A stretch of DNA of 64,000 nucleotides from Candidatus Magnetomicrobium cryptolimnococcus (GTDB lineage: Bacteria; Nitrospirota; Thermodesulfovibrionia; Thermodesulfovibrionales; Magnetobacteriaceae). This document shows positions 9,442 to 17,810 of the stretch, piece after piece. The first letter of the stretch is position 1. Each line of letters starts with the position of its first letter. A model generated the notes under the pieces. The model ran no database searches. It was not told the DNA's origin and saw only the letters and a program-made list of their open reading frames with translations. The stretch lies in the NCBI GenBank assembly GCA_018606805.1, contig JAGYWI010000003.1, positions 186,001 to 250,000 on the forward strand, given 5' to 3'. A program made the translations under genes and the position numbers.

Positions 9442-9596
9442 AATAATAAGGAAACAAATACAGAGTGAGGGCGTTGTCCTCACTCTCCCGCCAAAGGTGC
9501 GGAGGCGCACCTCCCTGGGGCTCGTCCCTTTGGAATCCCGCACAAGGGGCTACGCCCCTTGAACCCCAAAAAAATACAGCTATTATTTTTTGCAAA
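9442..9596 (-). repeat. ~150-nt mosaic intergenic repeat (family B), copy 1
   Basis: Read on the minus strand it is nearly the same as 60352-60531: TTTGCAAAAAATAATAG, then GGGGTTCAAGGGGC..GCCCCTTG, GGATTCCAAAGGGACGAG, GGGAGGTGCGCCTCCGCACC, GGCGGGAGAGTGAGG and TTTGTTTCCTTATTA. Several internal hairpins are possible. A shortened third copy is at 13855-13925. Confidence 0.85.
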
Positions 9597-9629
9597 TCAT
9601 TTTTCTTTTGGTATATAATATAATAAGAC

Positions 9630-10778
9630 ATGATTAAACTTATACATATATCAGACCTACATTTAGGGAAGCCCTTTAAGGCTTTTTATGATAAAGGGGA
9701 GGTTTTACGCCAAGCACTTATTGACGTGTTTAATCGTATAGTTGATTTTGCTATCCAAGAAGATGTTAAGGGTGTACTTATTGCTGGAGACCTATTCGAT
9801 TCAAATAGTGTTGGAAAGACTATAAACATCATACAAGGTATAATAAAAAAGAGTGGGCTAAACTTTTACATATTACCCGGTGCTGGTCAAGGTGGTGTCG
9901 CTGGACATGATGCCCTTGTGCAAGGGTCTTTATACCTGCGGGAAAGTTGGCAGATGGTGCCAAATGCACACATTTTTAAAGCTACTGACGGGGAGGTATT
10001 TTATGACTCCGATTATAAAATTGCTTTTTATGGTAAGCCAACCATTACTTATAACCAATCACCGCTTCCTATTTTGGATAAACATAGGGAAGCTCTTTAT
10101 CATATAGCCCTTGTACATGGCAGCATTCAGTTACATGAACACATTGATGACTACCCATTTACGCTTGAGGAGGTGGCTGCCCTTGACTATCAGTATGTAG
10201 CCCTTGGGCACTGGCATAGGTTCAATAAATACGAGTATGGGGGGGGCATGGCGTGTTATTGTGGGGTAGCGGAGATACTTGAAAAAGGTGGAGAGGGTAG
10301 GGGCACGTTTGCTTTAATTTGTCTTAAAGAGGGGAAGGTACTCTCTGTTGAGTGTAAGCCGATTGGTAGATTTTTTAATATGAAAATCCCTATCAATGTG
10401 GAACAGGATTTGGCGGATTTAAGCCACTTTATCCAAGAAAATGTTTATGAACCTCAAAACACTATTTTAAATATTTATCTTAGTGGAGATATTGAAATCA
10501 ATCAATATGAATATTTTAAAGAGGCACTACTGGATAAGCTAAAGGAGGTTTTTCATGTTTTTCTTGATGACAAGGACGTGCGATTTAACTCAAAGGCTGT
10601 CTCATATCCGGCAAACACGGTAGCTGGCCAATTCATTAGACTTATGGAAGAAAAACTATCGCTTGAGCCTGATGAGGACAAGAGGCAGCACATGTTTAGG
10701 GCTATGCAGATAGGGATTGGGCTTTTAGCTGGTGAGAAGGATAAGAAGGATTTATCTTTAAAGGAGTATCTTTTTTGA
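9630..10778 (+). CDS. YhaO/SbcD-like metallophosphoesterase
   Basis: 382 residues, calcineurin-like phosphoesterase fold, predicted nuclease subunit partnering the ATPase encoded next. Visible metal motifs: SDLHLGK near the N-terminus, IAGDLFDS, ALVHGS and VALGHWHRF. The canonical GNH(D/E) segment is changed to LPGAGQGGVAGHDAL, with an apparent insertion and no Asn before the His-Asp. The last four bases overlap the next start (TTGA), so the pair is translationally coupled as in sbcDC and yhaON. Role: DNA end processing or repair by analogy; activity is uncertain because of the altered motif. Confidence 0.85.
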   Translation: MIKLIHISDLHLGKPFKAFYDKGEVLRQALIDVFNRIVDFAIQEDVKGVLIAGDLFDSNSVGKTINIIQGIIKKSGLNFYILPGAGQGGVAGHDALVQGSLYLRESWQMVPNAHIFKATDGEVFYDSDYKIAFYGKPTITYNQSPLPILDKHREALYHIALVHGSIQLHEHIDDYPFTLEEVAALDYQYVALGHWHRFNKYEYGGGMACYCGVAEILEKGGEGRGTFALICLKEGKVLSVECKPIGRFFNMKIPINVEQDLADLSHFIQENVYEPQNTILNIYLSGDIEINQYEYFKEALLDKLKEVFHVFLDDKDVRFNSKAVSYPANTVAGQFIRLMEEKLSLEPDEDKRQHMFRAMQIGIGLLAGEKDKKDLSLKEYLF

Positions 10779-13165
10779 AAATCAAGTCCATTTCTACTAT
10801 TAATTTTAGAAACTTAAAAAACACTCAATATGATTTTGTAAGCAATGGTCTTACCTGTGTTTTTGGACCAAATGAAGCCGGTAAAAGCTCCATCCTTGAG
10901 GCTATAGAAGAGGTGTTTTTTACAAAGGTTGAAAAGGCAGTTAATCCTAATTTTCAGACATGGGATGGTGAGCGCCCTGTTATTAAGCTGACAATTGAGC
11001 TTGAGCAAGCCAATAACGTTATGCAAGATGTCATAGTAGAGCGCAATTTTCAAGATAATAAATCCTACATACGTGGCGCAACGATTGACTTAAAAAATGA
11101 AAAACAGATAAAAGGCTTCATTGGGGAGTTGTTTGGTTTTTTTGATATAGATACCTTTAGAACACTCTTGACGGTTAAACAAAAGGAGCTCTCAAGTCTT
11201 AAAAAGACCACAATAGAGCGGGAAGTTGAGGCATTGGTTACAGCTTCAAGGCAAGGTATGTCCGTCTATGAATTAATACGCTTTATTGATGATATACTTA
11301 CTGTAAAAAGAACTGCATTTAAAGGTCAAGACGGGGCTTTTTACAATAATATTATCTCTGACATTCAAAAACTAAAGGACAAAAAAACTGAGCTTACAAT
11401 AAGGCTTGAAGCCTTTTCAAATAAAGCTAATCAACTCTTAACACTTAAAAAAGACATTGAAACTTCTGTAAAACAAATATCACTATTAGATACTCAAACT
11501 AAATGGCTTCAAATATATATAAAGGTACGAAAATTAAATGACAAATTAAAACAATTATCAAAAATCAATGCTAAAATAGAGTACCTTAGCTCTGAACTGG
11601 AGATATTGGAAAATGAGCAAAGGCATCAAGGGGAAAAACTAAAAAATTATATTGCACTTAAAGAAATAAATACCTCTATTTTATTGAACAAAAAAGACAT
11701 TGACTCTTACGAAAAGACAAATAAACGCTTAAGTGAGATTAAAGATAGAATAGCTGCAATAGACGTAGAGTTGACTGATAAAATTATTCCAAAACTTGCT
11801 GAAATTGATACATTAAAGACACTTATAGCAAGATACAACGAACTAAACGATACACTAAAATCCCAAGCCCTTAACGTGGAAGTTGAGGCTTTTAAGGAAA
11901 TTGAAATTAACACAACAGAAAAAAATATCTTCTTAAAACCATCCAAAAAGGCAAGCCTATTGTTTATAGGGCACAAAAACTCCTTTTTAGTGCCAGGCAT
12001 ATTAAACGTATCACTTAATAATATAGGTCTTACAAACATATCGCTTTCTGCTGAAACTTGCGAAAAAGAAATAGAAGAATTTGGCAAAAAATTTACAACC
12101 AAAAACCCACAACATCTGGAACACTATTATACCTTACATATGGAAAAGGTCAGACTTAAAGTGGATGAAGATAAGCTCCTTAGTAGCATAACACAGAAGG
12201 AGTTTAAAGAACGGCTTGATGAAAAAATCAAAGAACACCACTTGCTACAATTAAAGGCAGAGGAACTCCTACTGAAACTTGGCAATATAAAGGAGTTTGA
12301 AATAGAAGAAGCAATCTATGAAATGAAAAAAGTAGAACTTGAAAATAAAAAAGGACAACTCGCTCAGTTTAGATACGAAAAGGCAAGCCTAATAGGCCAA
12401 ACAACTGAGGAAAACATTGAAAAAGAAAAGGTACAAATAGAACACGAACTATCAAGGTTTGACATTGATAATGATTTCGTGCGCACTTGCTTACCACTAC
12501 AAATTAATGAACTAAAAGAAAACTTGAAAAACCTATTAGATACGTTATCAAGAGAAAAACAAAACCGTCAACGCTTCGACGTTGAAGCCGCACGACTTGG
12601 TGCAGAACTTGCTAACGTACCATCATATGAAGAGCTTTCAGTAGTGTCAGAAGAATTAGAAGCCCTCGAAGTTAAAAAGAATAAGGCAGATGATTACCTA
12701 AAAAGCCTCATCATACTTGAAGAAACTTTAAAAGAAGCTGCCAAAAAGACTGTAAGTATTATTAATGAAAAAATAGATAACTGTACATCTAAATACTTTA
12801 ATATGATAACATTAAATAAATACGAAAATGTCAAGGTATCTTTTGATTCAAAAGATTCAATTAAACTCTTAGTAAAAGAATTTACCAAAGATAAGTACCG
12901 AGAAGTCCTAACAAATATAAAAACCCTAAGCTCAGGCGCTACTGAGCAACTATACTTTTCCCTGAGAATAGCACTAATAGAGATTCTTTGCGGTAAGAAG
13001 AATCTACCTTTTTTACTGGATGACCCCTTCGTTGACTATGATAATAAGCGACTACAAGAAACCGCCGCATTAATTAAAAATCTTGGTATTCAATGTATAC
13101 TGTTTACATGTCATGAAAATATAGTAAACTCTTTTAAAGATTTTGCAAAGGTTATTAATTTATGA
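10775..13165 (+). CDS. YhaN/SbcC-like SMC-type ATPase
   Basis: 796 residues. The N-terminus has Walker A FGPNEAGKSS; the C-terminus has the signature LSSGATEQLYFSLR and Walker B PFLLDDPF, the split ATPase layout of Rad50/SbcC proteins. The middle is long coiled coil broken near residues 370-440 by a less helical segment (FLKPSKKASLLF..). No CxxC zinc hook is visible, and length is closer to YhaN than to SbcC. It starts with TTG at 10775, with AAGGAG upstream inside the phosphoesterase gene. The pair probably processes DNA ends. Confidence 0.85.
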   Translation: MKIKSISTINFRNLKNTQYDFVSNGLTCVFGPNEAGKSSILEAIEEVFFTKVEKAVNPNFQTWDGERPVIKLTIELEQANNVMQDVIVERNFQDNKSYIRGATIDLKNEKQIKGFIGELFGFFDIDTFRTLLTVKQKELSSLKKTTIEREVEALVTASRQGMSVYELIRFIDDILTVKRTAFKGQDGAFYNNIISDIQKLKDKKTELTIRLEAFSNKANQLLTLKKDIETSVKQISLLDTQTKWLQIYIKVRKLNDKLKQLSKINAKIEYLSSELEILENEQRHQGEKLKNYIALKEINTSILLNKKDIDSYEKTNKRLSEIKDRIAAIDVELTDKIIPKLAEIDTLKTLIARYNELNDTLKSQALNVEVEAFKEIEINTTEKNIFLKPSKKASLLFIGHKNSFLVPGILNVSLNNIGLTNISLSAETCEKEIEEFGKKFTTKNPQHLEHYYTLHMEKVRLKVDEDKLLSSITQKEFKERLDEKIKEHHLLQLKAEELLLKLGNIKEFEIEEAIYEMKKVELENKKGQLAQFRYEKASLIGQTTEENIEKEKVQIEHELSRFDIDNDFVRTCLPLQINELKENLKNLLDTLSREKQNRQRFDVEAARLGAELANVPSYEELSVVSEELEALEVKKNKADDYLKSLIILEETLKEAAKKTVSIINEKIDNCTSKYFNMITLNKYENVKVSFDSKDSIKLLVKEFTKDKYREVLTNIKTLSSGATEQLYFSLRIALIEILCGKKNLPFLLDDPFVDYDNKRLQETAALIKNLGIQCILFTCHENIVNSFKDFAKVINL

Positions 13166-13167
13166 TT

Positions 13168-13254
13168 GTAAAGATTATAATGGAGGTTAAAGCAGGTATG
13201 AAAGAATATATTAAGTTTTATAACTATAACAGGCAATATCAATCTTTAAATTAA
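13168..13254 (+). pseudogene. remnant of IS3-family transposase OrfB C-terminus
   Basis: The frame reads VKIIMEVKAGMKEYIKFY then NYNRQYQSLN and stops. This matches the usual end of IS3-family integrases (a Tyr-Asn-x-x-Arg-x-x-Gln-(S/A)-Leu motif). Only about 28 codons remain. The TAA is part of the repeated element that follows. Confidence 0.6.
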
Positions 13255-13301
13255 GGTGGACTGATTTGCCAAGACCGTTTTTTTTAATTTTTAGTTTCCT
13301 T
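13252..13301 (+). repeat. 50-bp repeat, probable IS right end, copy 1
   Basis: TAAGGTGGACTGATTTG(C/T)CAAGACCGT followed by a T-rich stretch and TTTTTAGTT-TCCTT occurs here and at 42272-42321, with few differences. Here it directly follows the transposase remnant, consistent with the right inverted repeat of a decayed insertion sequence. Confidence 0.65.
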
Positions 13302-13362
13302 CTATACTTTATGTTATAATACTAATGGGCAGGCAACTTGAAAAAAAAGAAGGGATAAATTA

Positions 13363-13803
13363 ATGCAAACTAAAAAATCACTCTACGACTCTGATTTTTA
13401 TCAATGGGCACTTTATAATGCTGAACTGTTAAAACAAGGTAAGTTTACTGAAATAGATATAGACAACATAGCTGAGGAGCTGGAAGATATGGGTAAAAAC
13501 AACAAAAGAGAATTGGAAAGTCGCTTAATGGTATTAATCATGCACTTACTCAAATGGCAATACCAACCCATTAGACGCTCGGAGAGCTGGAGAGCAACTA
13601 TAAATACTCAAAGAGTAGAGATTGAACGTTTGCTGAAAAATAGTCCTAGCCTAAAACACAATATAGAAACTGTTATAGATGAAGCATTTAAAGATGCAGC
13701 AATATCTTTTGAAGACGAAACAGGCATTGATAAAAAACATTTACTTCAAACATGCCCATATACCTTCGAACAACTAAGAGACCGCTCTTTTAGACCTGAT
13801 TAA
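13363..13803 (+). CDS. DUF29 family protein
   Basis: 146 residues. The N-terminus YDSDFYQWALYNAELLKQG, the NIAEELEDMGKNNKRELESRL segment and the WQYQPIRRSESWRATI core are typical of the DUF29 family, which has no established function. All-helical and cytoplasmic. DUF29 genes are common in cyanobacteria and other genomes rich in toxin-antitoxin and mobile genes; here it stands next to hicBA and a transposase remnant. A purine-rich AAAAGAAGGGATAAATTA precedes the ATG. Confidence 0.85.
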   Translation: MQTKKSLYDSDFYQWALYNAELLKQGKFTEIDIDNIAEELEDMGKNNKRELESRLMVLIMHLLKWQYQPIRRSESWRATINTQRVEIERLLKNSPSLKHNIETVIDEAFKDAAISFEDETGIDKKHLLQTCPYTFEQLRDRSFRPD

Positions 13804-13854
13804 TGCTGAACTCTTCCTTTACACTATCCTCATTATCCTAATAGATACGGTAGG

Positions 13855-13925
13855 CCAAAGGGAGAAGTCCCCTTTGGCGGGAGAGTGATGGCAGCACCCT
13901 CGCTCTGTATTTGTTTCCTTATTGT
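13855..13925 (+). repeat. truncated mosaic repeat (family B), copy 2
   Basis: It contains CCAAAGGGAGAAGTCCCCTTTGGCGGGAGAGTGATGGCAGCACCCTCGC (in pieces) and TGTATTTGTTTCCTTATT, the right half of the repeat at 60352-60531. The CCAAAGGG..CCCTTTGG part folds as a hairpin and may terminate the DUF29 gene. Confidence 0.75.
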
Positions 13926-13969
13926 TTTTAATATAGCGCATTTCGATTTAATATGTAACAAAAATTAAG

Positions 13970-14197
13970 TTAGTACAATTGCAAAAATTCCTCAACAGTA
14001 ATACCTGCCTTTTTAAGCTCATTAAGAAGCAATCCCTTTTTAATTGGCTTATTTTTATGGATAGGAATAGATACAATATTTGGATTGCCTTCTTTCATAA
14101 AATACCAATGACTCCCTTTAATTCTTTTGTTGATCCATCCTGCTCTTTCAAATGCCCTTATAACTCTATCTGATTTTAAATTGTTAATACCACTCAC
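13970..14197 (-). CDS. hicA: HicA-type toxin (mRNA interferase)
   Basis: 75 residues, dsRBD-like HicA fold. Hallmarks: KSDRVIRAFERAGW, then GSHWYFMKEG with the catalytic His in GSHW, then IPIHKNKPIKKGLL and a C-terminal helix. It starts with GTG whose G is the last base of the hicB stop (TAGTG), so toxin translation is coupled to the antitoxin. Gene order is antitoxin first, the reverse of the classic hicAB order. Confidence 0.9.
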   Translation of the reverse strand: MSGINNLKSDRVIRAFERAGWINKRIKGSHWYFMKEGNPNIVSIPIHKNKPIKKGLLLNELKKAGITVEEFLQLY

Positions 14198-14445
14198 TAT
14201 TCAGATTTTTTCTCCTGTTTAATTTCCTCAATAACCTCTAAATACCCTTCTATGGCTTCGGTAATCATGTCAAGACTTTCCTTTATAGTTTCTCCCTGAG
14301 AAGCAACATTAAATTCTGGACATTCTATCCAAAAGCCCCCCTCATCCGTATCTGAATGCAAGATAACCTCATACTGCTTACCATATATAGTTATAGAGTA
14401 TTTTCTTACAATACATTCATCTGTGGTTAATGCTGAAATACCCAT
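14197..14445 (-). CDS. hicB: HicB-type antitoxin
   Basis: 82 residues from ATG 14445, preceded by GGAGG five bases away; an upstream TTG at 14460 overlaps that ribosome site and is unlikely. Partial RNase-H-like HicB fold: ITIYGKQYEVILHSDTDEGGFWIECPEF and the typical SQGETIKESLDMITEAIEGYL. No C-terminal DNA-binding domain is present in this short form, so how the operon is regulated is unclear. It forms a one-base overlapping pair with hicA. Confidence 0.9.
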   Translation of the reverse strand: MGISALTTDECIVRKYSITIYGKQYEVILHSDTDEGGFWIECPEFNVASQGETIKESLDMITEAIEGYLEVIEEIKQEKKSE

Positions 14446-14564
14446 ACATACCTCCAACAATCTATTTGTAGCGGTTCATATCATAATTCAATATTTTAAC
14501 ATACAACAGACATAGCCAAGTAAAAAAACTTGAACATCAAATATATAATATGGTAATAGTTCAC

Positions 14565-14640
14565 CTCACGTTGTCATTGCGAGCGTAGCGAAGGTGTGGA
14601 GGCGCACCTTTTTTAAAAGGGTTTTCCCCCGCCATCTTTT
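14565..14640. repeat. mosaic of the GTCATTGCGAG element and family A hairpin
   Basis: GTTGTCATTGCGAGCGTAGCG (in part shared with 14935-15037) runs into GTGGAGGCGCACC and AAAAGGGTTTTCCCCCGCC, the right half of the family A hairpin. It looks like two repeat types spliced together. Confidence 0.6.
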
Positions 14641-14736
14641 TTCCTTTAACCAATCAAAGCTTATATTTACCCCATCTGACTCACCTCCTTTAAACTATTC
14701 GTTTTATTTTAACATAAGTCTCTCCTCTTATTTTAT

Positions 14737-14889
14737 TCAAAATGAGAATTGCTGGCACAATAATGCTTCTATTGCTATTTTTGCTTTAAGCCCTGCCGTT
14801 AAGCTTTCTCTCATTATATATGTATTTATTTCCTTATTTTTCTTTTCTATTCTTTGCCTCCTATAACTTAACATATTGTCTAAATTCAT
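14737..14889 (-). pseudogene. IS3-family transposase OrfA remnant
   Basis: The minus strand reads MLSYRRQRIEKKNKEINTY then MRESLTAGLKAKIAIEAL before diverging and stopping. The segment AGLKAKIAIEAL matches the start of IS3-type OrfA (usually FKAKVALEAL). The helix-turn-helix that should follow is lost. The element's terminal repeat lies just upstream at 14856-14900. Confidence 0.55.
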
Positions 14890-14900
14890 GGGGCCATTAT
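14856..14900 (-). repeat. 45-bp IS terminal repeat, left copy
   Basis: On the + strand it reads GCCTCCTATAACTTAACATA through GGGGCCATTAT. A second copy at 19016-19060 matches at 42 of 45 positions in the same orientation. Together they flank the cyclase-radical SAM-HD operon. Confidence 0.75.
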
Positions 14901-14934
14901 CTAACACTTTCAGAGGCATTTATTTTAAGCCTAT

Positions 14935-15037
14935 TTGTCATTGCGAGGAGTTAACGACGAAGCAATCTCGTTTTTTTACAGAAAAGAGATTGCAGGGATG
15001 TGTGCCTACACACCTTTCGCTACGCTTGCAATGACAA
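14935..15037. repeat. 103-bp element with TTGTCATTGCGAG ends
   Basis: TTGTCATTGCGAG at the left and CTTGCAATGACAA at the right are inverted copies with one mismatch; AGCAATCTC and GAGATTGC form an inner stem. Short elements with these ends are widespread in bacterial intergenic DNA. Confidence 0.75.
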
Positions 15038-15197
15038 ATTAAGGGCAAAATTATTACCAAATTGATTAAAATTCTGCTTAGACAATATTGACGCCAAACG
15101 ATATTAGTCTATTATATTCTTATTTTAAAATTTTTTGTTTTTTATATTCAATCTGTTTTTGTCAACTAAAAAAATTGATCATTGAGTATAAAAATAA

Positions 15198-17810
15198 CTA
15201 TTCTTCCACCATACCCTCCCTATCCCACCACTGATACTTATAGTTTAATTTATCATTTAATAATGATTTTAATCCTTCTATTTTTGTGTAGCTTAATACA
15301 TCCTCTCTATAGGTATTCTCATATTCGTTTAATGTTGTATTCAAAAAATTCAATACAAAGTTATGCTTATCTATTGCAATAGTTTTACTTACCTGCAAAT
15401 TTAATAAACCATAAAGATGAATAAGTTTTTCAAAAAAATGGTTTATGGCTGAAGTATATCCCGGATTGTCATTTAATTGCAAACGAGTTCTAGGACGTTC
15501 ATCAATGTTAAATAATCCTCTATTCTTTTTAAAAGCAAAACATCTACAGATACCTATAGCTCCAATTGCATCTATTTTATCAGCATCTTCGAGTATATCA
15601 CATATTAAATTTTCGGCATTGTCAAAACCTCTTCGCCTTATATTTTTATTAGGTTCTTTTATATAATCATCAAAAGAGGCCGTAGATACTATTTTGACAA
15701 CTTTCTCTATAATATCTCCTTTAACATTTTCTGTAATTAAAAAGTCTACAAGTCTTTTGTTTCTACAATCTTTATTATTATTTACAATAATAGTATTTGG
15801 GATAGTACACTCGCCTAAATCATGTAATAAACACACTAAATTAAGTATTGTTTTATTATTATCATCTAAATTATATTTTTCGCTTATATCCTTAGCTATA
15901 TTTAAAACCCTCTTAAAATGACCTAAATTATGAGTAATATCCAATAGATTAATATTATGATGTTGCAACCTTAAAATAATCCTATTTATTAAATTGTCCT
16001 TACTCTGTGGTGTATTATAAAGACAATGTATATTGGCACACGTAGTGACACCATTACAAAGAATATAATGAATACTATTATCTTTATTCCCAACATTTGT
16101 ATAAGATGTAGTTTCACAAAGATATGCAACTGCACAAGGGCTAGAACGAAATATTTTTATATATTCGGATTTTTTTTCAATCTCATTTACAAATGCTTCC
16201 AATGGTTCTGAATAATCAAAGGCATATAGATTTTTAAAATAACCTGGATATGATAACGGCAAAGTATTCTCTCTTTGTGCAGAAAAATTATAGCAATCTA
16301 AACTTGTAGGATAAGAAGTTAGAATATTTTTGATATAAAATTCTGCCATTTCATTAATTTTTTCTTTTGAGAAATAAGCATAACCTATAATGACTATAGG
16401 AAATTTACACAAAAAATCTTTCAAATCTTGCTCTTTGTCCGTAATTCCAGGTAAAAATGGTTTTACATATGGTATTATATTGCATTTAAAGTCCACTATT
16501 AATGAAGAGTTCAGTAAAGTTATCAGTTCTTCGTTAAATGTTTTATTTTCTCCACTGAATCGTCTTTTTTCAAGCTTGTCTGAGTACTTTACTGTACTTA
16601 AAGAATATAAAATAAATAGTCTTTTAGTAATAATATCCTTATTACATGTTGTAGATATATCATTAAACAATTTTTCTATTTTATATACAGGTTCTTTTGT
16701 TGCAATTTGTATAACATTATTTGTGTGTTTAATTAAAAACAGTAATATTTCTAAGGTAGTATTATAATTATTGTCATCAATGGACTCATTCATCTGACTT
16801 ACTGAAAATAAATAACCATCTATTTGATTTTCCAACGAAAATATTCTAAATTCTTGAATAAATTCTCTTATCTCAAACTTAAAATAGAAAAACGATTCTT
16901 TTCCTGAAAGACAATATTTACAATTTATAGAACATGGTTGTCCATACTTAATAAATATTCTTTTTTCATTTTTATTTTTAGATAGATAAAAGTATTTGTA
17001 TTTAAATACTGTAGTTACTTCTGGGCTTGCCATAACAATATATTTTTCATCATTTTTTACCTGTATTTCAAACTTTTCAAATGCTATATATTGTTTTAAC
17101 ATCATTTCATCTATATAACCATCACTAAGCTCTACAATTATTCCGGTTGGTTTAGCATTATCACACATTCTAGATGATTTGTTGGCAGCATCACCTAAGA
17201 AATAATCATACTTATCCTTATCTATTGATTTCAAAAATAGTAAACTGCCGCTACTAATTCCAACACCTATACGCAATTTATCCTCATCAGTCAATTTGAA
17301 TTTATCGTTATAATGCCTATCAATCTCATCAAATACATAATATATTTTTCTTATAATACTAAGTATGAATTTAATATATTGTGTTTTTTTCTCTATCATT
17401 GACATATTCTGAGTTGTTTTAATTATTTTAATAAATATATATCCATCTCCAGTAAAAGTAAGATCATCAAAATCATTAGAAAAAAATTTTGTTAACTGTC
17501 TTATTAAAAAATTCTGATGTTTAATTGCTAATCTACTATCCCGCTGAGTTGTTATTGTAAATTGTCTTATATCAAAACATACAGCTATACCCTCTCTTTC
17601 ACGTACAGAAATATATCCCTTATTTAATGTATCATTTACTTTTTTAAATTTAATCTTTACTTTGTCAAATATATCTTTAATACGCTCTTTAAACTTAAGA
17701 ATTTGCTCCTGTCTATTGCCATTTTCTATTCCATAGAAATAATTCAAAATTGAAAAAACATCTTTTTCAACAGAATATAGTGTTTCTGATGAATTTATAA
17801 GGTTATCCAT
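15198..17810 (-). CDS. class III nucleotide cyclase - radical SAM - HD phosphohydrolase fusion
   Basis: 870 residues, soluble, very AT-rich codons. Domain 1 (about 70-260) is a class III cyclase: metal Asp80 in CFDIRQFT, Asp122 in TGDGY, GVGISSG at 182-188, and Asn210 and Arg214 in GDAANKSSRM. The base-selecting position just before LGD is Tyr207-less in the usual sense (it reads DYFLGD), so the nucleotide cannot be predicted. Domain 2 (about 280-560) has Cys293-x3-Cys297-x2-Cys300, the radical-SAM 4Fe-4S motif. A Cys-rich stretch follows (559, 565, 584, 591, 596). Domain 3 (about 635-800) is an HD hydrolase: HNLGHFKRV, His663-Asp664 in LLHDLGE, and Asp744 in DADKIDAIGAIG. Its start overlaps the TPR gene by 16 bases. 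I know no described system with this fusion; a signalling or defence role is inference. Confidence 0.8.
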   Translation of the reverse strand: MDNLINSSETLYSVEKDVFSILNYFYGIENGNRQEQILKFKERIKDIFDKVKIKFKKVNDTLNKGYISVREREGIAVCFDIRQFTITTQRDSRLAIKHQNFLIRQLTKFFSNDFDDLTFTGDGYIFIKIIKTTQNMSMIEKKTQYIKFILSIIRKIYYVFDEIDRHYNDKFKLTDEDKLRIGVGISSGSLLFLKSIDKDKYDYFLGDAANKSSRMCDNAKPTGIIVELSDGYIDEMMLKQYIAFEKFEIQVKNDEKYIVMASPEVTTVFKYKYFYLSKNKNEKRIFIKYGQPCSINCKYCLSGKESFFYFKFEIREFIQEFRIFSLENQIDGYLFSVSQMNESIDDNNYNTTLEILLFLIKHTNNVIQIATKEPVYKIEKLFNDISTTCNKDIITKRLFILYSLSTVKYSDKLEKRRFSGENKTFNEELITLLNSSLIVDFKCNIIPYVKPFLPGITDKEQDLKDFLCKFPIVIIGYAYFSKEKINEMAEFYIKNILTSYPTSLDCYNFSAQRENTLPLSYPGYFKNLYAFDYSEPLEAFVNEIEKKSEYIKIFRSSPCAVAYLCETTSYTNVGNKDNSIHYILCNGVTTCANIHCLYNTPQSKDNLINRIILRLQHHNINLLDITHNLGHFKRVLNIAKDISEKYNLDDNNKTILNLVCLLHDLGECTIPNTIIVNNNKDCRNKRLVDFLITENVKGDIIEKVVKIVSTASFDDYIKEPNKNIRRRGFDNAENLICDILEDADKIDAIGAIGICRCFAFKKNRGLFNIDERPRTRLQLNDNPGYTSAINHFFEKLIHLYGLLNLQVSKTIAIDKHNFVLNFLNTTLNEYENTYREDVLSYTKIEGLKSLLNDKLNYKYQWWDREGMVEE

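Larger units (their letters stand above)
9143..9629. other. 487-base gap between cheY and the YhaO-like gene, mostly repeats
   Basis: It holds the cheY upstream region (AT-rich; a TATAAT-like hexamer near 9264 on the minus strand but no good -35), a copy of the AATGCCATTAAGTTAA motif at 9339-9354, a perfect 20-bp inverted repeat at 9380-9434 and a full mosaic repeat at 9442-9596. I see no convincing gene; the two ORFs here are frames through the repeats. Confidence 0.7.
14446..15197. other. ~750-base gap with decayed mobile and repeat sequences
   Basis: Contents: a hairpin-family fragment at 14565-14640, an IS3 OrfA remnant at 14737-14900 with its terminal repeat, a 103-bp inverted-repeat element at 14935-15037, and AT-rich DNA to the end of the cyclase gene. 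No intact gene is seen. Confidence 0.7.

Noticed and set aside
9346-9631. Two minus-strand ORFs of 65 residues in the mosaic repeat
   Set aside because: They run through hairpin-rich repeat DNA, lack good ribosome sites, and differences between copies do not favour silent positions.
10775-13165. True SbcC with zinc hook
   Set aside because: No CxxC hook is seen in the coiled-coil region and the protein is shorter than usual SbcC, so YhaN-like is preferred.
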